Origin: Blastopirellula sp.
Lineage (GTDB): Bacteria > Planctomycetota > Planctomycetia > Pirellulales > Pirellulaceae
Assembly (NCBI GenBank): GCA_002701545.1
Contig: NZVR01000092.1
Location: forward strand, 67,187 to 101,601
DNA length: 34,415 bases
Direction: 5' to 3'
In this document: positions 9,055 to 17,124 of the stretch, in pieces
Position numbering within the stretch: the stretch's first letter is position 1
How the letters are laid out: the number at the start of each line of letters is the position of its first letter
Translations under genes and position numbers: made by a program
The notes under the pieces: model-generated
Told to the model about the DNA's origin: nothing
The model's input: the letters and a program-made list of their open reading frames with translations, nothing else
Database searches by the model: none

Positions 9055-9369
9055 TTATTCCGATGGAGAGATGGGCTGCTTGAGAAAATGCGACAATGCC
9101 ATGAGTTTGACATTGGCCGCAGTGCGGAGCTGCTGAGCCCTCTCCACCAATTTATTCACCTGTGCCGGTGTGCGAAGGTGAGGATTGTCCATCACAGGAT
9201 GTCGGCCACGAAAGACAACTTGCGTGATCACCACCCTTTTGCTCATCTTCTGTGCGCTCCGTGATCCGGGGTGCAAGTTGCACGTCGCAGCCACCAAAGC
9301 AGGTAGGGCGGCGATGGCGGGTGCGGCAATAAAGTCTCGACGGCGGATACTGGGAGTTGAACGTTTCAT
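9055..9369 (-). CDS. Small Tat-signal protein, possibly truncated
   Basis: 104 residues from the ATG at 9369, chosen for the strong AAAGGTGAT Shine-Dalgarno seven bases upstream; the frame extends upstream without one. The N-terminus is a twin-arginine signal: RRRDFIAAP followed by the hydrophobic stretch AIAALPALVAA. The remaining 75 residues (KRVVITQVVFRGRHPVMD...) contain no domain I recognise. Tat signals normally export folded, often cofactor-bearing enzymes, so 75 mature residues is very short; the gene may be the surviving N-terminus of a larger protein. The bases downstream do not continue any related frame that I can recognise. Function unknown. Confidence 0.55.
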   Translation of the reverse strand: MKRSTPSIRRRDFIAAPAIAALPALVAATCNLHPGSRSAQKMSKRVVITQVVFRGRHPVMDNPHLRTPAQVNKLVERAQQLRTAANVKLMALSHFLKQPISPSE

Positions 9370-9908
9370 CGCGAAATCACCTTTGCTGTTGATGCCTCGA
9401 ATGGTAAACCACCAAGCAGCAATCAGAGTGAGGATTACGCGGCCCGCAGTGCCCTGGCGTTGGTCCGAAACATTGCCGTTGGCCACATGTCCGCATCACA
9501 CGGATTCCACCTTACCCGGACCGGGCAGGTTGGAGGGGAAAGCTCCCGACTCATCATGCTGTGGGTGACAGCGCAAGGGTTGCTGCCACACCTATTAGAT
9601 GCGCTCACCGCCAATAAGTTCGCAAAATTCTGAAAACCAGCTCCCGCTTTCCAAAAGTTTCTCCTTTCCGTTCCCATATTGATACGATCAGGAGCATGCA
9701 ACTTTGAGCAGCAAGGACTTGGCGTCTTGTTGCCTCTGGTCGCCATGGTTGATGAAGCGTTCGAGCGTTGACCTGTTTTTTCAAAATCCGGTGGCCATGC
9801 GTCTCCATGCTTTGGCACCGCACACCAGCGGCAAACCCGCCTTCAGCCCAACGCTCTCTTCGCTCATCCGGGACAGTCAACGTTATCGCAGCAACGCGCA
9901 AAACCAAC
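9370..9908. other. Gene-poor stretch
   Basis: About 540 bases between the two-helix membrane gene and the small Tat-signal gene, both on the minus strand. Overlapping open frames run through it on the minus strand (for example 9605-9916), but they start with TTG, lack ribosome binding sites and have no domain. I see no RNA gene. It should hold the promoter of the Tat-signal gene; no clear -35/-10 pair is visible. Confidence 0.45.
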
Positions 9909-10199
9909 TCAACCAAGTCCGTCGGCGTCCCGCTCCTTCGCAGTCTTCTTCTGCTGATCAGGCGGCGTCAACATACGCGTCGGTGAATCCTTCTCCTGCG
10001 TTTGCCGCGTTACCTTTCTCTGCCACGCAATACCGCATGCCAGCAGGAGGATGCTCATCGTCAGCATGATCAAAGGGACGACGTAATTGCAAATTGCGAC
10101 CGGCAGTAGCCAAACCGCGGTGAATGCTGCGGCAGACGCAATCAGCACCACGCTGAAAATTTGCGCTCGGATCTGACGCTGGTTTGGCTCGACGCTCAT
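9909..10199 (-). CDS. Small two-helix inner-membrane protein
   Basis: 96 residues from the ATG at 10199, preceded by GGTGAT five bases upstream; this motif includes the stop codon of the J-domain gene, whose end is only five bases away, so translation is probably coupled. An ATG at 10223 would overlap the J-domain gene. Two adjacent hydrophobic segments (VVLIASAAAFTAVWLLPVAI and VVPLIMLTMSILLLACGIA) are separated by a short polar turn; the C-terminal 40 residues are charged (KVTRQTQEKDS...). No family recognised. The tight pairing with a J-domain protein suggests the two act together, perhaps tethering or recruiting a chaperone at the membrane; that is inference. Confidence 0.65.
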   Translation of the reverse strand: MSVEPNQRQIRAQIFSVVLIASAAAFTAVWLLPVAICNYVVPLIMLTMSILLLACGIAWQRKVTRQTQEKDSPTRMLTPPDQQKKTAKERDADGLG

Positions 10200-10204
10200 T
10201 TCTA

Positions 10205-10567
10205 TCACCGTTGTCCTAGCCACTCCATTTCCTTCGGCCTACGTTCCACAGCGATCGCGATGGGGCACGCCTCCGCCGCAGCCTGTTGCTGGCGTCTCGC
10301 CGCTTCTTGCCGCTGAGCCTCCACCTGACGTTGCGTCTCTTGCCGTTGCCTCAATGCACGCACATGCGCATCGTGTTTTTCACGTAGCTTCGGGTCAGTT
10401 AACGTATCTCGCGCGCTGTTCAGTTGCCGTGCTCTCGATTCGCCACGCACGTCGTCTGCCGTAAGATCCGGGTGTTCTTCGCGGATGGCGCGCAGATACG
10501 CTCTTCGAATCGTTTCTGTATCCGAGTCTTCTGGTATTCCCAATAGTTCGTAGAAGTTGACAAACAT
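10205..10567 (-). CDS. J-domain protein with Gln/Arg-rich C-terminal coiled coil
   Basis: 120 residues from the ATG at 10567 (MFVNFYELLG), where the J domain starts; the frame is open twelve codons further. Residues 5-65 are a J domain: FYELLGIPEDSDTETIRRAY, the invariant HPD at 32-34, then LNSARDTLTDPKLREKHDAH. J domains stimulate Hsp70 (DnaK) ATPase activity. There are no zinc-finger or DnaJ C-terminal domains, so this is a class III J protein. Residues 68-105 are a Gln/Arg/Ala-rich helix (RQRQETQRQVEAQRQEAARR), likely a coiled coil. The membrane gene follows five bases downstream. Confidence 0.8.
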   Translation of the reverse strand: MFVNFYELLGIPEDSDTETIRRAYLRAIREEHPDLTADDVRGESRARQLNSARDTLTDPKLREKHDAHVRALRQRQETQRQVEAQRQEAARRQQQAAAEACPIAIAVERRPKEMEWLGQR

Positions 10568-10805
10568 CTTGCAGGTACGAAGCAACCAAAGACGATGGGA
10601 CAAAACTCGTGAACCTTATCGTAACGTTTCAATCTATCACCATCCCCACGTGATCGCCACATTTACGATCAAGTCGCAGACAACGATTGCTCGACGGCTC
10701 CCCTATCCGGCACACGCGAACATGAACCGCTGTAGAACACTCAATTGCAAGCATGATGGAAACCAGGCGCGCAAGCGGTATTGAGAGCCCGGCGCTCACC
10801 CCGCT

Positions 10806-11435
10806 GTGAGAAACCTCTCGGGTTTAAAGATACGCGGGGACCCCATGCAGTCCCACGGATCCAGCAACTCGACCTGTCGCCCAGCATGGTCTCCTCTACC
10901 GGTGACCGGCAATCGCGCCAGCAGCCATCGCTGGAGCCCAGGTTGTGCCATCGCCCTGGATGACCGACTCCGACAAGCCGGGTTACTCGAAGACGGTGCC
11001 ACGCTGTGGATCAGCTACGTGTTCCATGTCACCAAGGAAATCGAACATCGTCAGGGTGGAGGCACCGTGTTACTCAGCACGCAAGATCTCAACGAAGGAG
11101 TCGGTTTTGCGGCCAACCCTCGTGAGTATCAAACGGCGGTGGTCGTCAAGGGTCAACTGAAAGGACGACGGATCACCTCCAGTAAGCTAGAAACTCCGAC
11201 ACTCGTCGTCGGCAAGGTGACTTGGGGTAAGAACGGTGAAGGCGATCGCTTCGTTCCCTACCTTCCCGGCCACGAACTGAAGCACCCCGAAGACCACGGG
11301 CGCCCCTCCGTGCCGTTCGACATCGACCAGACGAAGCTAAGCCTCCTCGTCCTCCAGGGCGAGGGCCAGTTCGATGAAATTCGCATTGGTCCGACTTATG
11401 AATCTGTCGTCGGGAGCGGTGTCAAAACGCAATAA
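10806..11435 (+). pseudogene. Orphan LamG-like domain fragment, probably the 3' end of a decayed larger gene
   Basis: From about residue 50 (ALDDRLRQAGLLEDGATLWISY) to the end this frame matches the ConA/LamG-like domain that forms the C-terminus of many large planctomycete surface or FecR-type proteins: TLWISYVF, STQDLNEGVGFAAN, TLVVGKVTWG, and FDEIRIGPTYESVVG. The preceding residues are Ser/Pro/Arg-rich and do not look like protein, the only starts are a GTG at 10806 and ATGs without ribosome binding sites, and no signal peptide or FecR domain is present. I infer a 5'-deleted gene remnant; a short expressed protein is possible. A bidirectional terminator-like hairpin lies 115 bases downstream. 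Confidence 0.55.
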
Positions 11436-11524
11436 ATCAACTCCCGTTAGTCAGCACCGACGGATCACGTAATCGATTGACTCAGGTCAAGTGACCTCAC
11501 AAAGCCAACCCATTGCGTTCCCAA

Positions 11525-11548
11525 ACCCAAAGCAAAACCCAAAGCAAA
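11525..11548. repeat. 12-bp tandem direct repeat (2 copies)
   Basis: ACCCAAAGCAAA occurs twice in tandem immediately before the terminator-like hairpin at 11550. The gap 11436-11761 between the LamG fragment and the DUF4190 gene otherwise holds only that hairpin and short imperfect repeats (AAGAACTCC twice near 11630-11650; GATGCAGGAC near 11724 inverted at 11768). Confidence 0.7.
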
Positions 11549-11549
11549 A

Positions 11550-11604
11550 AGCCCTACCTTGCCGACGTCTCGTGATGACATCGTGCCAAGATAGGGCTGT
11601 TTTC
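11550..11604. terminator. Bidirectional Rho-independent terminator between convergent genes
   Basis: AGCCCTA (11550-11556) pairs with TAGGGCT (11592-11598), and CTTG further in pairs with CAAG, making a long hairpin. On the plus strand it is followed by GTTTTCATTTTC; on the minus strand the hairpin is followed by TTTTTGCTTTG. It lies between the plus-strand LamG fragment and the minus-strand DUF4190 gene, so it can serve both. Confidence 0.65.
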
Positions 11605-11761
11605 ATTTTCTAATCGTTACCTAAAAGAACTCCCTGAAAAAGAACTCCTTGGAAACTTTCTGCATTCTTCAGCATCGTGTCCACCAAGCCATGCGAACCC
11701 GTGTTGCATGCATGTCCTCTTGGAGGATGCAGGACCTCACACATCGCATCTGTGAACCGAT

Positions 11762-12106
11762 CTACATGTCCTGCATCGCTTCCAGCAATGCGGGATTGGC
11801 AACGAAGCCAACCACTCCAAGGATGGTAAGGAGCACGAGCGCGATGGCACTGCAAATGATTCCAGCTAAAGCCATTCCCTTGCCCACCCCGGTCTCTTTT
11901 GCCTTGTTCAATCCCAGGAAACCGCAAATGAGACCTGCAATGCCAAGCGGAACGTGCAGCCAACAGCAGCAGCCAATCGTCAAAGAACAGATGCCAAGAA
12001 TCATGCTGGCAAGCGCCAGCCCATTCTTCGCCGGCGGGCCCTGAGGTGGCTGAGGTGGCTGAGATTGGTTTATTGGTGCGTTGTAAGGATTTTCCATATT
12101 TGACAT
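11762..12106 (-). CDS. DUF4190 domain membrane protein
   Basis: 114 residues. An N-terminal Pro/Gln/Asn-rich cytoplasmic segment (NPYNAPINQSQPPQPPQGPP) is followed by the DUF4190 domain: NGLALASMILGICSL, a Gly/Cys-rich turn, GIAGLICGFLGLNKAKETGVGKGMALAGIICSAIALV. This is two membrane helices around a conserved G-L-N-x-A loop. The family is widespread in bacteria, of unknown function, often near signalling genes. An alternative start is the ATG three codons in. Upstream on the same strand are the small acidic protein, the kinase and the sigma factor; the 182-base gap with a strong inverted repeat may separate it from their transcript. Confidence 0.85.
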   Translation of the reverse strand: MSNMENPYNAPINQSQPPQPPQGPPAKNGLALASMILGICSLTIGCCCWLHVPLGIAGLICGFLGLNKAKETGVGKGMALAGIICSAIALVLLTILGVVGFVANPALLEAMQDM

Positions 12107-12187
12107 TGTTTACCCATCTGTAAATCACAAAGAACACGGCAACGACCATGATAACCGTGAACTTGCCGCGGGATCACAACATCGTCA

Positions 12188-12266
12188 GCCGCCAAACGTC
12201 TCGTAAGCCGCAGATTGTAGCGCATCTCAACAACAAATGCGATCCAAAAATCGGACGTTTGGCGGC
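12188..12266. repeat. 79-bp element with perfect 13-bp terminal inverted repeats
   Basis: GCCGCCAAACGTC (12188-12200) is exactly inverted at 12254-12266, with a second smaller stem inside (CGCAT / ATGCG). It lies in the gap between the small acidic protein and the DUF4190 gene. There is no U-tract next to the outer arms and no obvious target-site duplication. It could be a structured RNA, a REP/MITE-like insertion or an mRNA processing/termination site. Confidence 0.6.
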
Positions 12267-12288
12267 ATAAAGTACTCGCAACCACTTT

Positions 12289-12684
12289 TCAGCAAGATGC
12301 GTCGCCTTTGGGTGTGTGCTGTGCTGAAGCTGAGGGTTTAGGAGGCTGCTCATTGTCATTCTCCGGATCAAACCACACAAACACCACGACCACACCGTTC
12401 TCTGTATTGCATTCGGCGCCATCAACGCCTTCCGCGCTCCAATCTTGGTCATTTTCTATGGTGACATCCTGGCCATTGTTTATTACGTCGTTAATCTGAT
12501 CCTCAGTCGGAAATTTTTCCCCTTTGTCTAGAACAAAGTTCTTAATATTTTTCGCCTGCAATTGCCAATTCTTTCCGGGAGAAGAAAAGGTTCCACTCAC
12601 CTTGCAAATCATACCCATATTGTTTGCATCACTGACCTCAAGAATGGTCACCGACGCTGACGCCATTTGATACTTATCGCTCAT
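12289..12684 (-). CDS. Small acidic orphan protein
   Basis: 131 residues from the ATG at 12684, preceded by AGGAG in TATAGGAGCGTGG; a GTG three codons upstream is too close to that motif. There is no signal peptide or membrane segment. The sequence is acidic with many Asn, Asp and Glu (VSDANNMGMICKVSG, DVTIENDQDWSAEGVDGAE), alternates like a small beta fold, and ends in a Pro/Ser/Gln tail (EQPPKPSASAQ). No family recognised. It is encoded downstream of the Ser/Thr kinase on the same strand with a 103-base gap, so it could belong to the kinase/sigma unit, for example as a substrate or reader; that is only context. Confidence 0.65.
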   Translation of the reverse strand: MSDKYQMASASVTILEVSDANNMGMICKVSGTFSSPGKNWQLQAKNIKNFVLDKGEKFPTEDQINDVINNGQDVTIENDQDWSAEGVDGAECNTENGVVVVFVWFDPENDNEQPPKPSASAQHTPKGDASC

Positions 12685-12787
12685 TTGCTCCACGCTCCTA
12701 TAGAAAAGAGAAAACCGCTTCCAACACGCCCAACGAAGGACGATTCCACGGAATGAACTAAGTTGTTAATAAGTACGATCGGCGCTT

Positions 12788-14773
12788 TCAATTCACCTGC
12801 CCCTGCTGCACATCGCGTGGCCGTTCATCACCGCCACGTAATCGTAGAAAATGTGTGCTCTCTCCATTGAATTGCGTACGCCCCCCTGTATTGATCACTC
12901 CCAAAGCTCCTGCCTGGCTTCCAGCCAGATTAAAGTTCGCCACGTCGAATTCTTCACTGGGGATTGGGATGCGATTGCAGTAAATGCGTTTTATTTTGCC
13001 TGCGCGAAACTGCATTTCCAGGTGGCAGGCCGTTCCCCCAACGGTTGCGACACGATGATTCCAAAATGAGCTTGTGTGCACGTCGGGATACATTGCATAA
13101 AGCCTCCCGAACCTCAAACTCCGCCCGTAAATAACAAATTCATGTTCTTGGGGATCAAAACGTACGACGATTGCACTGCAGACGATGAACTTCTTGCCTT
13201 CCTCGTTTGACACTTCCTTGAAGCCCCAGAACACACCTGCTTCGCCATGCCAGGGTGGTGACTTTTCTATGGCGACCTGCAGATCGAAGTCATCGGCAGC
13301 GGTGTTCCCTATTTCGACCAGTCGCAGGGACTGGCTGTCGAGTACCAGAGTTTCTCGCGGCTTGTCGTAGTTAAACTCGTGAATCTGGTGTTCCGCCTCC
13401 CACAACAACTTTTTCGGTTGGCGACGAAGGAGTCGGAATGGAATACCAATCTCGGCAATGTCATCAACCATTTGGCGGTCGGCATCTTCTACCTGCGGGG
13501 GTTCACCTGCCGACGCTTCCTCCACCCGAGCAGTGGTATTTTTCGTACCTGTGTCGGTGGAAACATCGCCAGTGCTGGACTGGCTGCTCCATACCGCAAG
13601 CAGCGTTAAGCAGACGACACCCACGAGCACGCACGCCATTTGCCAACGATATCGGGGCTGCTTGCCAGGGTTGGTCACCTGCTGCAGTACCTTGGCGATA
13701 TCTAATGAGGATGTCGGGCGATCCGCTGCATCCTTGGCCAGGCATTGCATCACCATAGCCTCGAGGTCGCGAGGAATCTCGGGGCGCAGCTCGCGAGGGG
13801 CTTTGGGGTTCTTGTTCAGAATTGCTTCGCTCAGCTCCCGGCCTTTTCCCGTAAACGGATACTTGCCAGTCAACATCTGATAGAGAATGACACCCAAAGC
13901 CCACCGATCACTGCTGCCGTGCAGGTTATCGGATTCCCTCCGGATCTGTTCCGGTGACATGTACGATGTCGTCCCTGCATACTCGCCTTTGGGATACGGT
14001 TGGTCATCGCGAATTGCCAATCCGAAGTCCGCAACTTTGGGAACACCTTCGTCGCTGATCAAAATATTTCCGGGTTTCAAGTCGCGGTGTACGACCTTTC
14101 TGTGTGCCGTGGCCATCGCTTTGGCCACCGGAATCATGATGCGAGCAATTTCGTTAAATTCTGGTTGAGGTTTTTTTCGGAGGTAGTCAAACAGCGTTTC
14201 CCCCGCCACATATTCCATCGCAATGTACGCTTGACCCTCTGCAGTCACATCCGCATTGGAAACCCGCACAATATACTTGCTATCGAGTTGATACAGCGTT
14301 GCCGCCTCGTCGAGAAACGCGTCCCGCGCTTCACTGGAAGTGACCCGCCGTTTGGCGACCTTGAGCGCTACGTCATTTTTGAGGTTGCGGTCAAAGGCGC
14401 GGTAAACGTCAGCAAAGGCGCCTCCGCCGAGGTACTGTTTTATTTCATAGCGACCGTCAACCTCGCGCAAGATCGCAGGCTCACGACTCAGATCGGTCGC
14501 ACGGCGCGTCTTCTGGTCAGAGGTATCGCCATTCAGGAAACTGGCCGTCGGCTCGTGATAACTAATCACGTCGTCCAGTGGTGATTCTTCCAACCAGTTA
14601 TCGCTGGATGCATTTTGGCTCGCCTCCAGTAACTGCAACACCTTGCGGCGGACATCGACGTCGCCGGAAAGCTGAGCAAGTTGCGATTGCCATCGTTCCG
14701 CTGGCATGTCGCACAGCTGAAGAAACAACTGGTCTAAATCGCGGTCGGGCGAATTTGCTGGCGTATCCTGCAA
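12788..14773 (-). CDS. Membrane-anchored Ser/Thr protein kinase
   Basis: About 661 residues if translation starts at the TTG at 14773, one base after the sigma-factor stop, giving the usual planctomycete kinase opening (LQDTPANSPDRDLDQLFLQL); the frame is open to 14863 and no ATG precedes the conserved N-terminus. The kinase domain covers residues about 108-365 from that start: glycine loop LGGGAFADVY, ATP lysine in VALKVAK, HRDLKPGN, ADFGLA, SPEQI, SDRWALGVILYQMLTG. All catalytic residues are present. A single membrane helix follows (MACVLVGVVCLTLLAVW), then an extracytoplasmic domain of about 230 residues that looks beta-rich and possibly ConA-like (GVFWGFKE, FNGESTHFLRLRG), likely the sensor. 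It is co-encoded with the ECF sigma factor, so the kinase probably acts in the same signalling route. Confidence 0.9.
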   Translation of the reverse strand: MQDTPANSPDRDLDQLFLQLCDMPAERWQSQLAQLSGDVDVRRKVLQLLEASQNASSDNWLEESPLDDVISYHEPTASFLNGDTSDQKTRRATDLSREPAILREVDGRYEIKQYLGGGAFADVYRAFDRNLKNDVALKVAKRRVTSSEARDAFLDEAATLYQLDSKYIVRVSNADVTAEGQAYIAMEYVAGETLFDYLRKKPQPEFNEIARIMIPVAKAMATAHRKVVHRDLKPGNILISDEGVPKVADFGLAIRDDQPYPKGEYAGTTSYMSPEQIRRESDNLHGSSDRWALGVILYQMLTGKYPFTGKGRELSEAILNKNPKAPRELRPEIPRDLEAMVMQCLAKDAADRPTSSLDIAKVLQQVTNPGKQPRYRWQMACVLVGVVCLTLLAVWSSQSSTGDVSTDTGTKNTTARVEEASAGEPPQVEDADRQMVDDIAEIGIPFRLLRRQPKKLLWEAEHQIHEFNYDKPRETLVLDSQSLRLVEIGNTAADDFDLQVAIEKSPPWHGEAGVFWGFKEVSNEEGKKFIVCSAIVVRFDPQEHEFVIYGRSLRFGRLYAMYPDVHTSSFWNHRVATVGGTACHLEMQFRAGKIKRIYCNRIPIPSEEFDVANFNLAGSQAGALGVINTGGRTQFNGESTHFLRLRGGDERPRDVQQGQVN

Positions 14774-14774
14774 G

Positions 14775-15344
14775 TTACTTGTCCATTGCAAAATGAGTTT
14801 CAAGTCGCACCCGAAGCTTGGCACGGGCCAAAGCCCAATCCCTTTCTGTCGTCGCCAGACCAACCCCCAAGTAGTCTGCGATCTCTTTCATTCTCATCCC
14901 GCCGAAGAAGCGGAGCTCGACCGTACGAAACTGCCGTTCATTTTCCCTCCGCAACGCTTCCAAGGCTTCGTTCAAGGAGAGCATGTCGATGCGTGCCTGG
15001 CTCTCATACTCATTCACGATGGCGTCAAGCTGCACGCGCTCACCGTCCAGCGTCTTGCGTCTGAGGTGGTCGACCAGCAAGTTGCGTAACGCCCGGGCCA
15101 TATAGGCAAAGAATGCCTGGCGATTGCGGAACACGGGTCGCACGTCGTGGAAGATCTTCATCCACGCTCGATCAACGAGATCCGTTGCTTCGACCGACCC
15201 CTGCTGATGCCCCACCATGCGACGAGCGGAGGCACGCAGCTCGTCGTAAATGGATTGAATGAGCGCGGCTTCCGCCTGGCAATCACCTTCGATTGCCTTC
15301 TGGATGAGACTCGTAAGTTGTGCGGCTTGGCTTTCCTGATTCAC
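14775..15344 (-). CDS. ECF-like RNA polymerase sigma factor (TIGR02999/PF07638 type)
   Basis: 189 residues. Region 2 covers about 30-95 (YDELRASARRMV, ATDLVDRAWMKIF, FFAYMARALRNLLVDHLRRK) and region 4 about 125-180 (RTVELRFFGGMRMKEIADYLGVGLATTERDWALARAKLR), the helix-turn-helix for the -35 element. This is the pattern of the Sigma70_ECF (PF07638) group abundant in planctomycetes, which are frequently paired with Ser/Thr kinases instead of classical anti-sigma factors. The gene is the first of the unit and its stop abuts the kinase start. No anti-sigma factor is encoded nearby, consistent with control by phosphorylation, which is inference. Confidence 0.92.
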   Translation of the reverse strand: MNQESQAAQLTSLIQKAIEGDCQAEAALIQSIYDELRASARRMVGHQQGSVEATDLVDRAWMKIFHDVRPVFRNRQAFFAYMARALRNLLVDHLRRKTLDGERVQLDAIVNEYESQARIDMLSLNEALEALRRENERQFRTVELRFFGGMRMKEIADYLGVGLATTERDWALARAKLRVRLETHFAMDK

Positions 15345-16006
15345 CGGTCCGTTCCGGAAATTTGGGGCAACACGCTCACTGACGGCTTGCCGCCAACTTA
15401 CCCTGCATCCCGACCGGTTCGCAAGTCAATCTCCCGTGCTGCTGACGTTTTCCAATAGCGGGACATGATCGAACTTGGGCGTGGGTGAAACACTCATGAA
15501 CCGCTGGCCTTACTTCCGCTTCCGTGGTCCTCCGCAGCAGCGTCACGCTCATCAGCAATTCACGTCATTTTCTCCCATGTTCGAATTTCCCCACGCCCAC
15601 TGGAAAGACGTAATCTGCGGACAAAACCCCTCAGGGTTTTTGGATTTTTTTTTGCGGCGGGTCAGCTCATCGCATCCCGCTCGAGCACTGATCGTCGAGA
15701 TGCAGTATCCCTTGCTGGAATTGGCCCCCCGTTCCACTGGCACTTTGGATGTCTCGCTTTTCATGCGCCCCGATGACGTCACAGCCGCTCGGCTGATCCA
15801 GGGAGAATTACGTTTGCAGTGCTCGCCGTAGCGAATACACCAAGCGGCACGTTACCATGCTTCGCCAGCCCATGGCCGCCGCTGCGCAACCTCCTGCTCA
15901 GCTTAGGAAGAGGTGCAACAAGGATGCTGAGTAAATCCATCACCAGGCTGCTATGATGGTGATTCATAACTCATGCAAAGCACTTGTCCCTTAGCAAGGA
16001 ACTTCC
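15345..16006. other. Divergent intergenic region between the sigma factor and the SASA esterase
   Basis: About 660 bases between two divergent genes, so it should contain both promoters; no convincing -35/-10 pair is seen. It contains the terminator-like hairpin at 15623-15653. An open frame at 15475-15831 crosses that hairpin and its T-run and shows no domain, so I do not count it as a gene. Confidence 0.5.
15623..15653 (+). terminator. Terminator-like hairpin with T-run
   Basis: AAAACCC (15623-15629), loop CTCA, GGGTTTT (15634-15640), then TGGA and nine T residues to 15653. This is a standard Rho-independent terminator shape for the plus strand. No plus-strand gene is recognised just upstream, so it may end an unannotated transcript, insulate the esterase, or be fortuitous. 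Confidence 0.45.
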
Positions 16007-17116
16007 ATGTTGAACCGTGTGCGCAATGCACTTCTACTCTCCATGTGGATCACTTTACCCGCGTCACTGGAGGCGCAGACGGTCAAAGTATTCATCTTGT
16101 CAGGTCAATCCAACATGGAAGGCAAGGGGAATCCGCTTCATCTGGACACCTACAAAAATGATCCCCTGATCCAACCCTCTTACGCCTCGCTGAAGGACGG
16201 CGACCAATGGAAGCAGCGTGACGATGTGTGGATCACTTATCCGTCCAAAAGTAGCGGCGCCAAGCATGGCCCGCTTACGGTGGGTTACGGCACAAAAGGC
16301 GAAGATTCGATTGGCCCTGAATTTGGCTTCGGTCACGCCGTCGGCGATGCACTCGACGAACCGGTGCTGTTGATCAAAGTCGCCTGGGGAGGCAGGAGCA
16401 TCCACAAACCGTTCCGTCCGCCAGGCGCATTGCCCACCGACGAGGAACTGAAACAGATGGTGGCAGACGCGCAAGCCAAGTTTCAGGAACAAACGAAAAG
16501 CTATGAAGCCAAGAAGGCTGCGGGTAAGAAAGCCAGAAAACCCAAACCCGCACCCACCTTCGACGAACTCAAAGTGCAGTTCGGCGACAGCTATCGCAAA
16601 CTGATCGCTCATACAAAAGAAGAACTGGCCACGTTCGAAGAAAAGTTTCCCGCATTGAAAGGGCATCGCCCCGAAATTGCCGGCTTTATCTGGCACCAGG
16701 GATTCAATGACAAAATCCGTTCGGAATACCGAGAAACGAAGTACGCCGATTATACAAAATGGCTCGCGCAGTTCATTCGCGACGTGCGCAAGGACTTGGA
16801 CGCACCCCAGATGCCATTCATTATCGGCGAACTCAGTACCGGTGGCATTCCGAATCGCGGCGACTTCCAGATGGCTCAAGCCAACACCGCTAAGCTGGCC
16901 GAATTTCAAGGACGCGTTGTCTTTGTCCCAACCGCTGAGTTTTACGACACTGCGGCACACGAACTTTACGTCAAAGGGTACTGGAAAGGTACTGAGGAGC
17001 AGAAAGCTCAGTGGCGAGCGGTCGGGAACGACCGACCGTACCATTACCTTGGGTCTGGAAAAACGTACTACCTCAAGGGCCGAGCATTCGGGGATGCAGT
17101 GCTCAAGGTAAAGTGA
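16007..17116 (+). CDS. Secreted sialate O-acetylesterase-like (SASA) SGNH esterase
   Basis: 369 residues; AAGGA lies six to seven bases before the ATG. The signal peptide ends SLEA-QT. The SGNH nucleophile motif is LSGQSNMEGK with Ser35; the oxyanion glycine/asparagine positions are AWGGRS (126-131) and the second block GFIWHQGFND (227-236), as in the SASA/DUF303 carbohydrate esterases. Residues about 144-215 form a Lys/Glu-rich helical insert (AKFQEQTKSYEAKKAAGKKARK) between these blocks. It probably removes O-acetyl groups from exported or environmental polysaccharide. It is the first gene of a plus-strand run but has about 300 bases to the next gene. Confidence 0.87.
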   Translation: MLNRVRNALLLSMWITLPASLEAQTVKVFILSGQSNMEGKGNPLHLDTYKNDPLIQPSYASLKDGDQWKQRDDVWITYPSKSSGAKHGPLTVGYGTKGEDSIGPEFGFGHAVGDALDEPVLLIKVAWGGRSIHKPFRPPGALPTDEELKQMVADAQAKFQEQTKSYEAKKAAGKKARKPKPAPTFDELKVQFGDSYRKLIAHTKEELATFEEKFPALKGHRPEIAGFIWHQGFNDKIRSEYRETKYADYTKWLAQFIRDVRKDLDAPQMPFIIGELSTGGIPNRGDFQMAQANTAKLAEFQGRVVFVPTAEFYDTAAHELYVKGYWKGTEEQKAQWRAVGNDRPYHYLGSGKTYYLKGRAFGDAVLKVK

Positions 17117-17124
17117 GACGCCGA

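Noticed and set aside
9605-9916. Open frame of 103 residues overlapping the end of the two-helix membrane gene
   Set aside because: TTG start, no ribosome binding site, no domain, and overlapping frames of similar quality on the same stretch.
15475-15831. Open frame of 118 residues between the sigma factor and esterase genes
   Set aside because: It runs through a terminator-like hairpin and nine-T run, has no domain and no good ribosome binding site.
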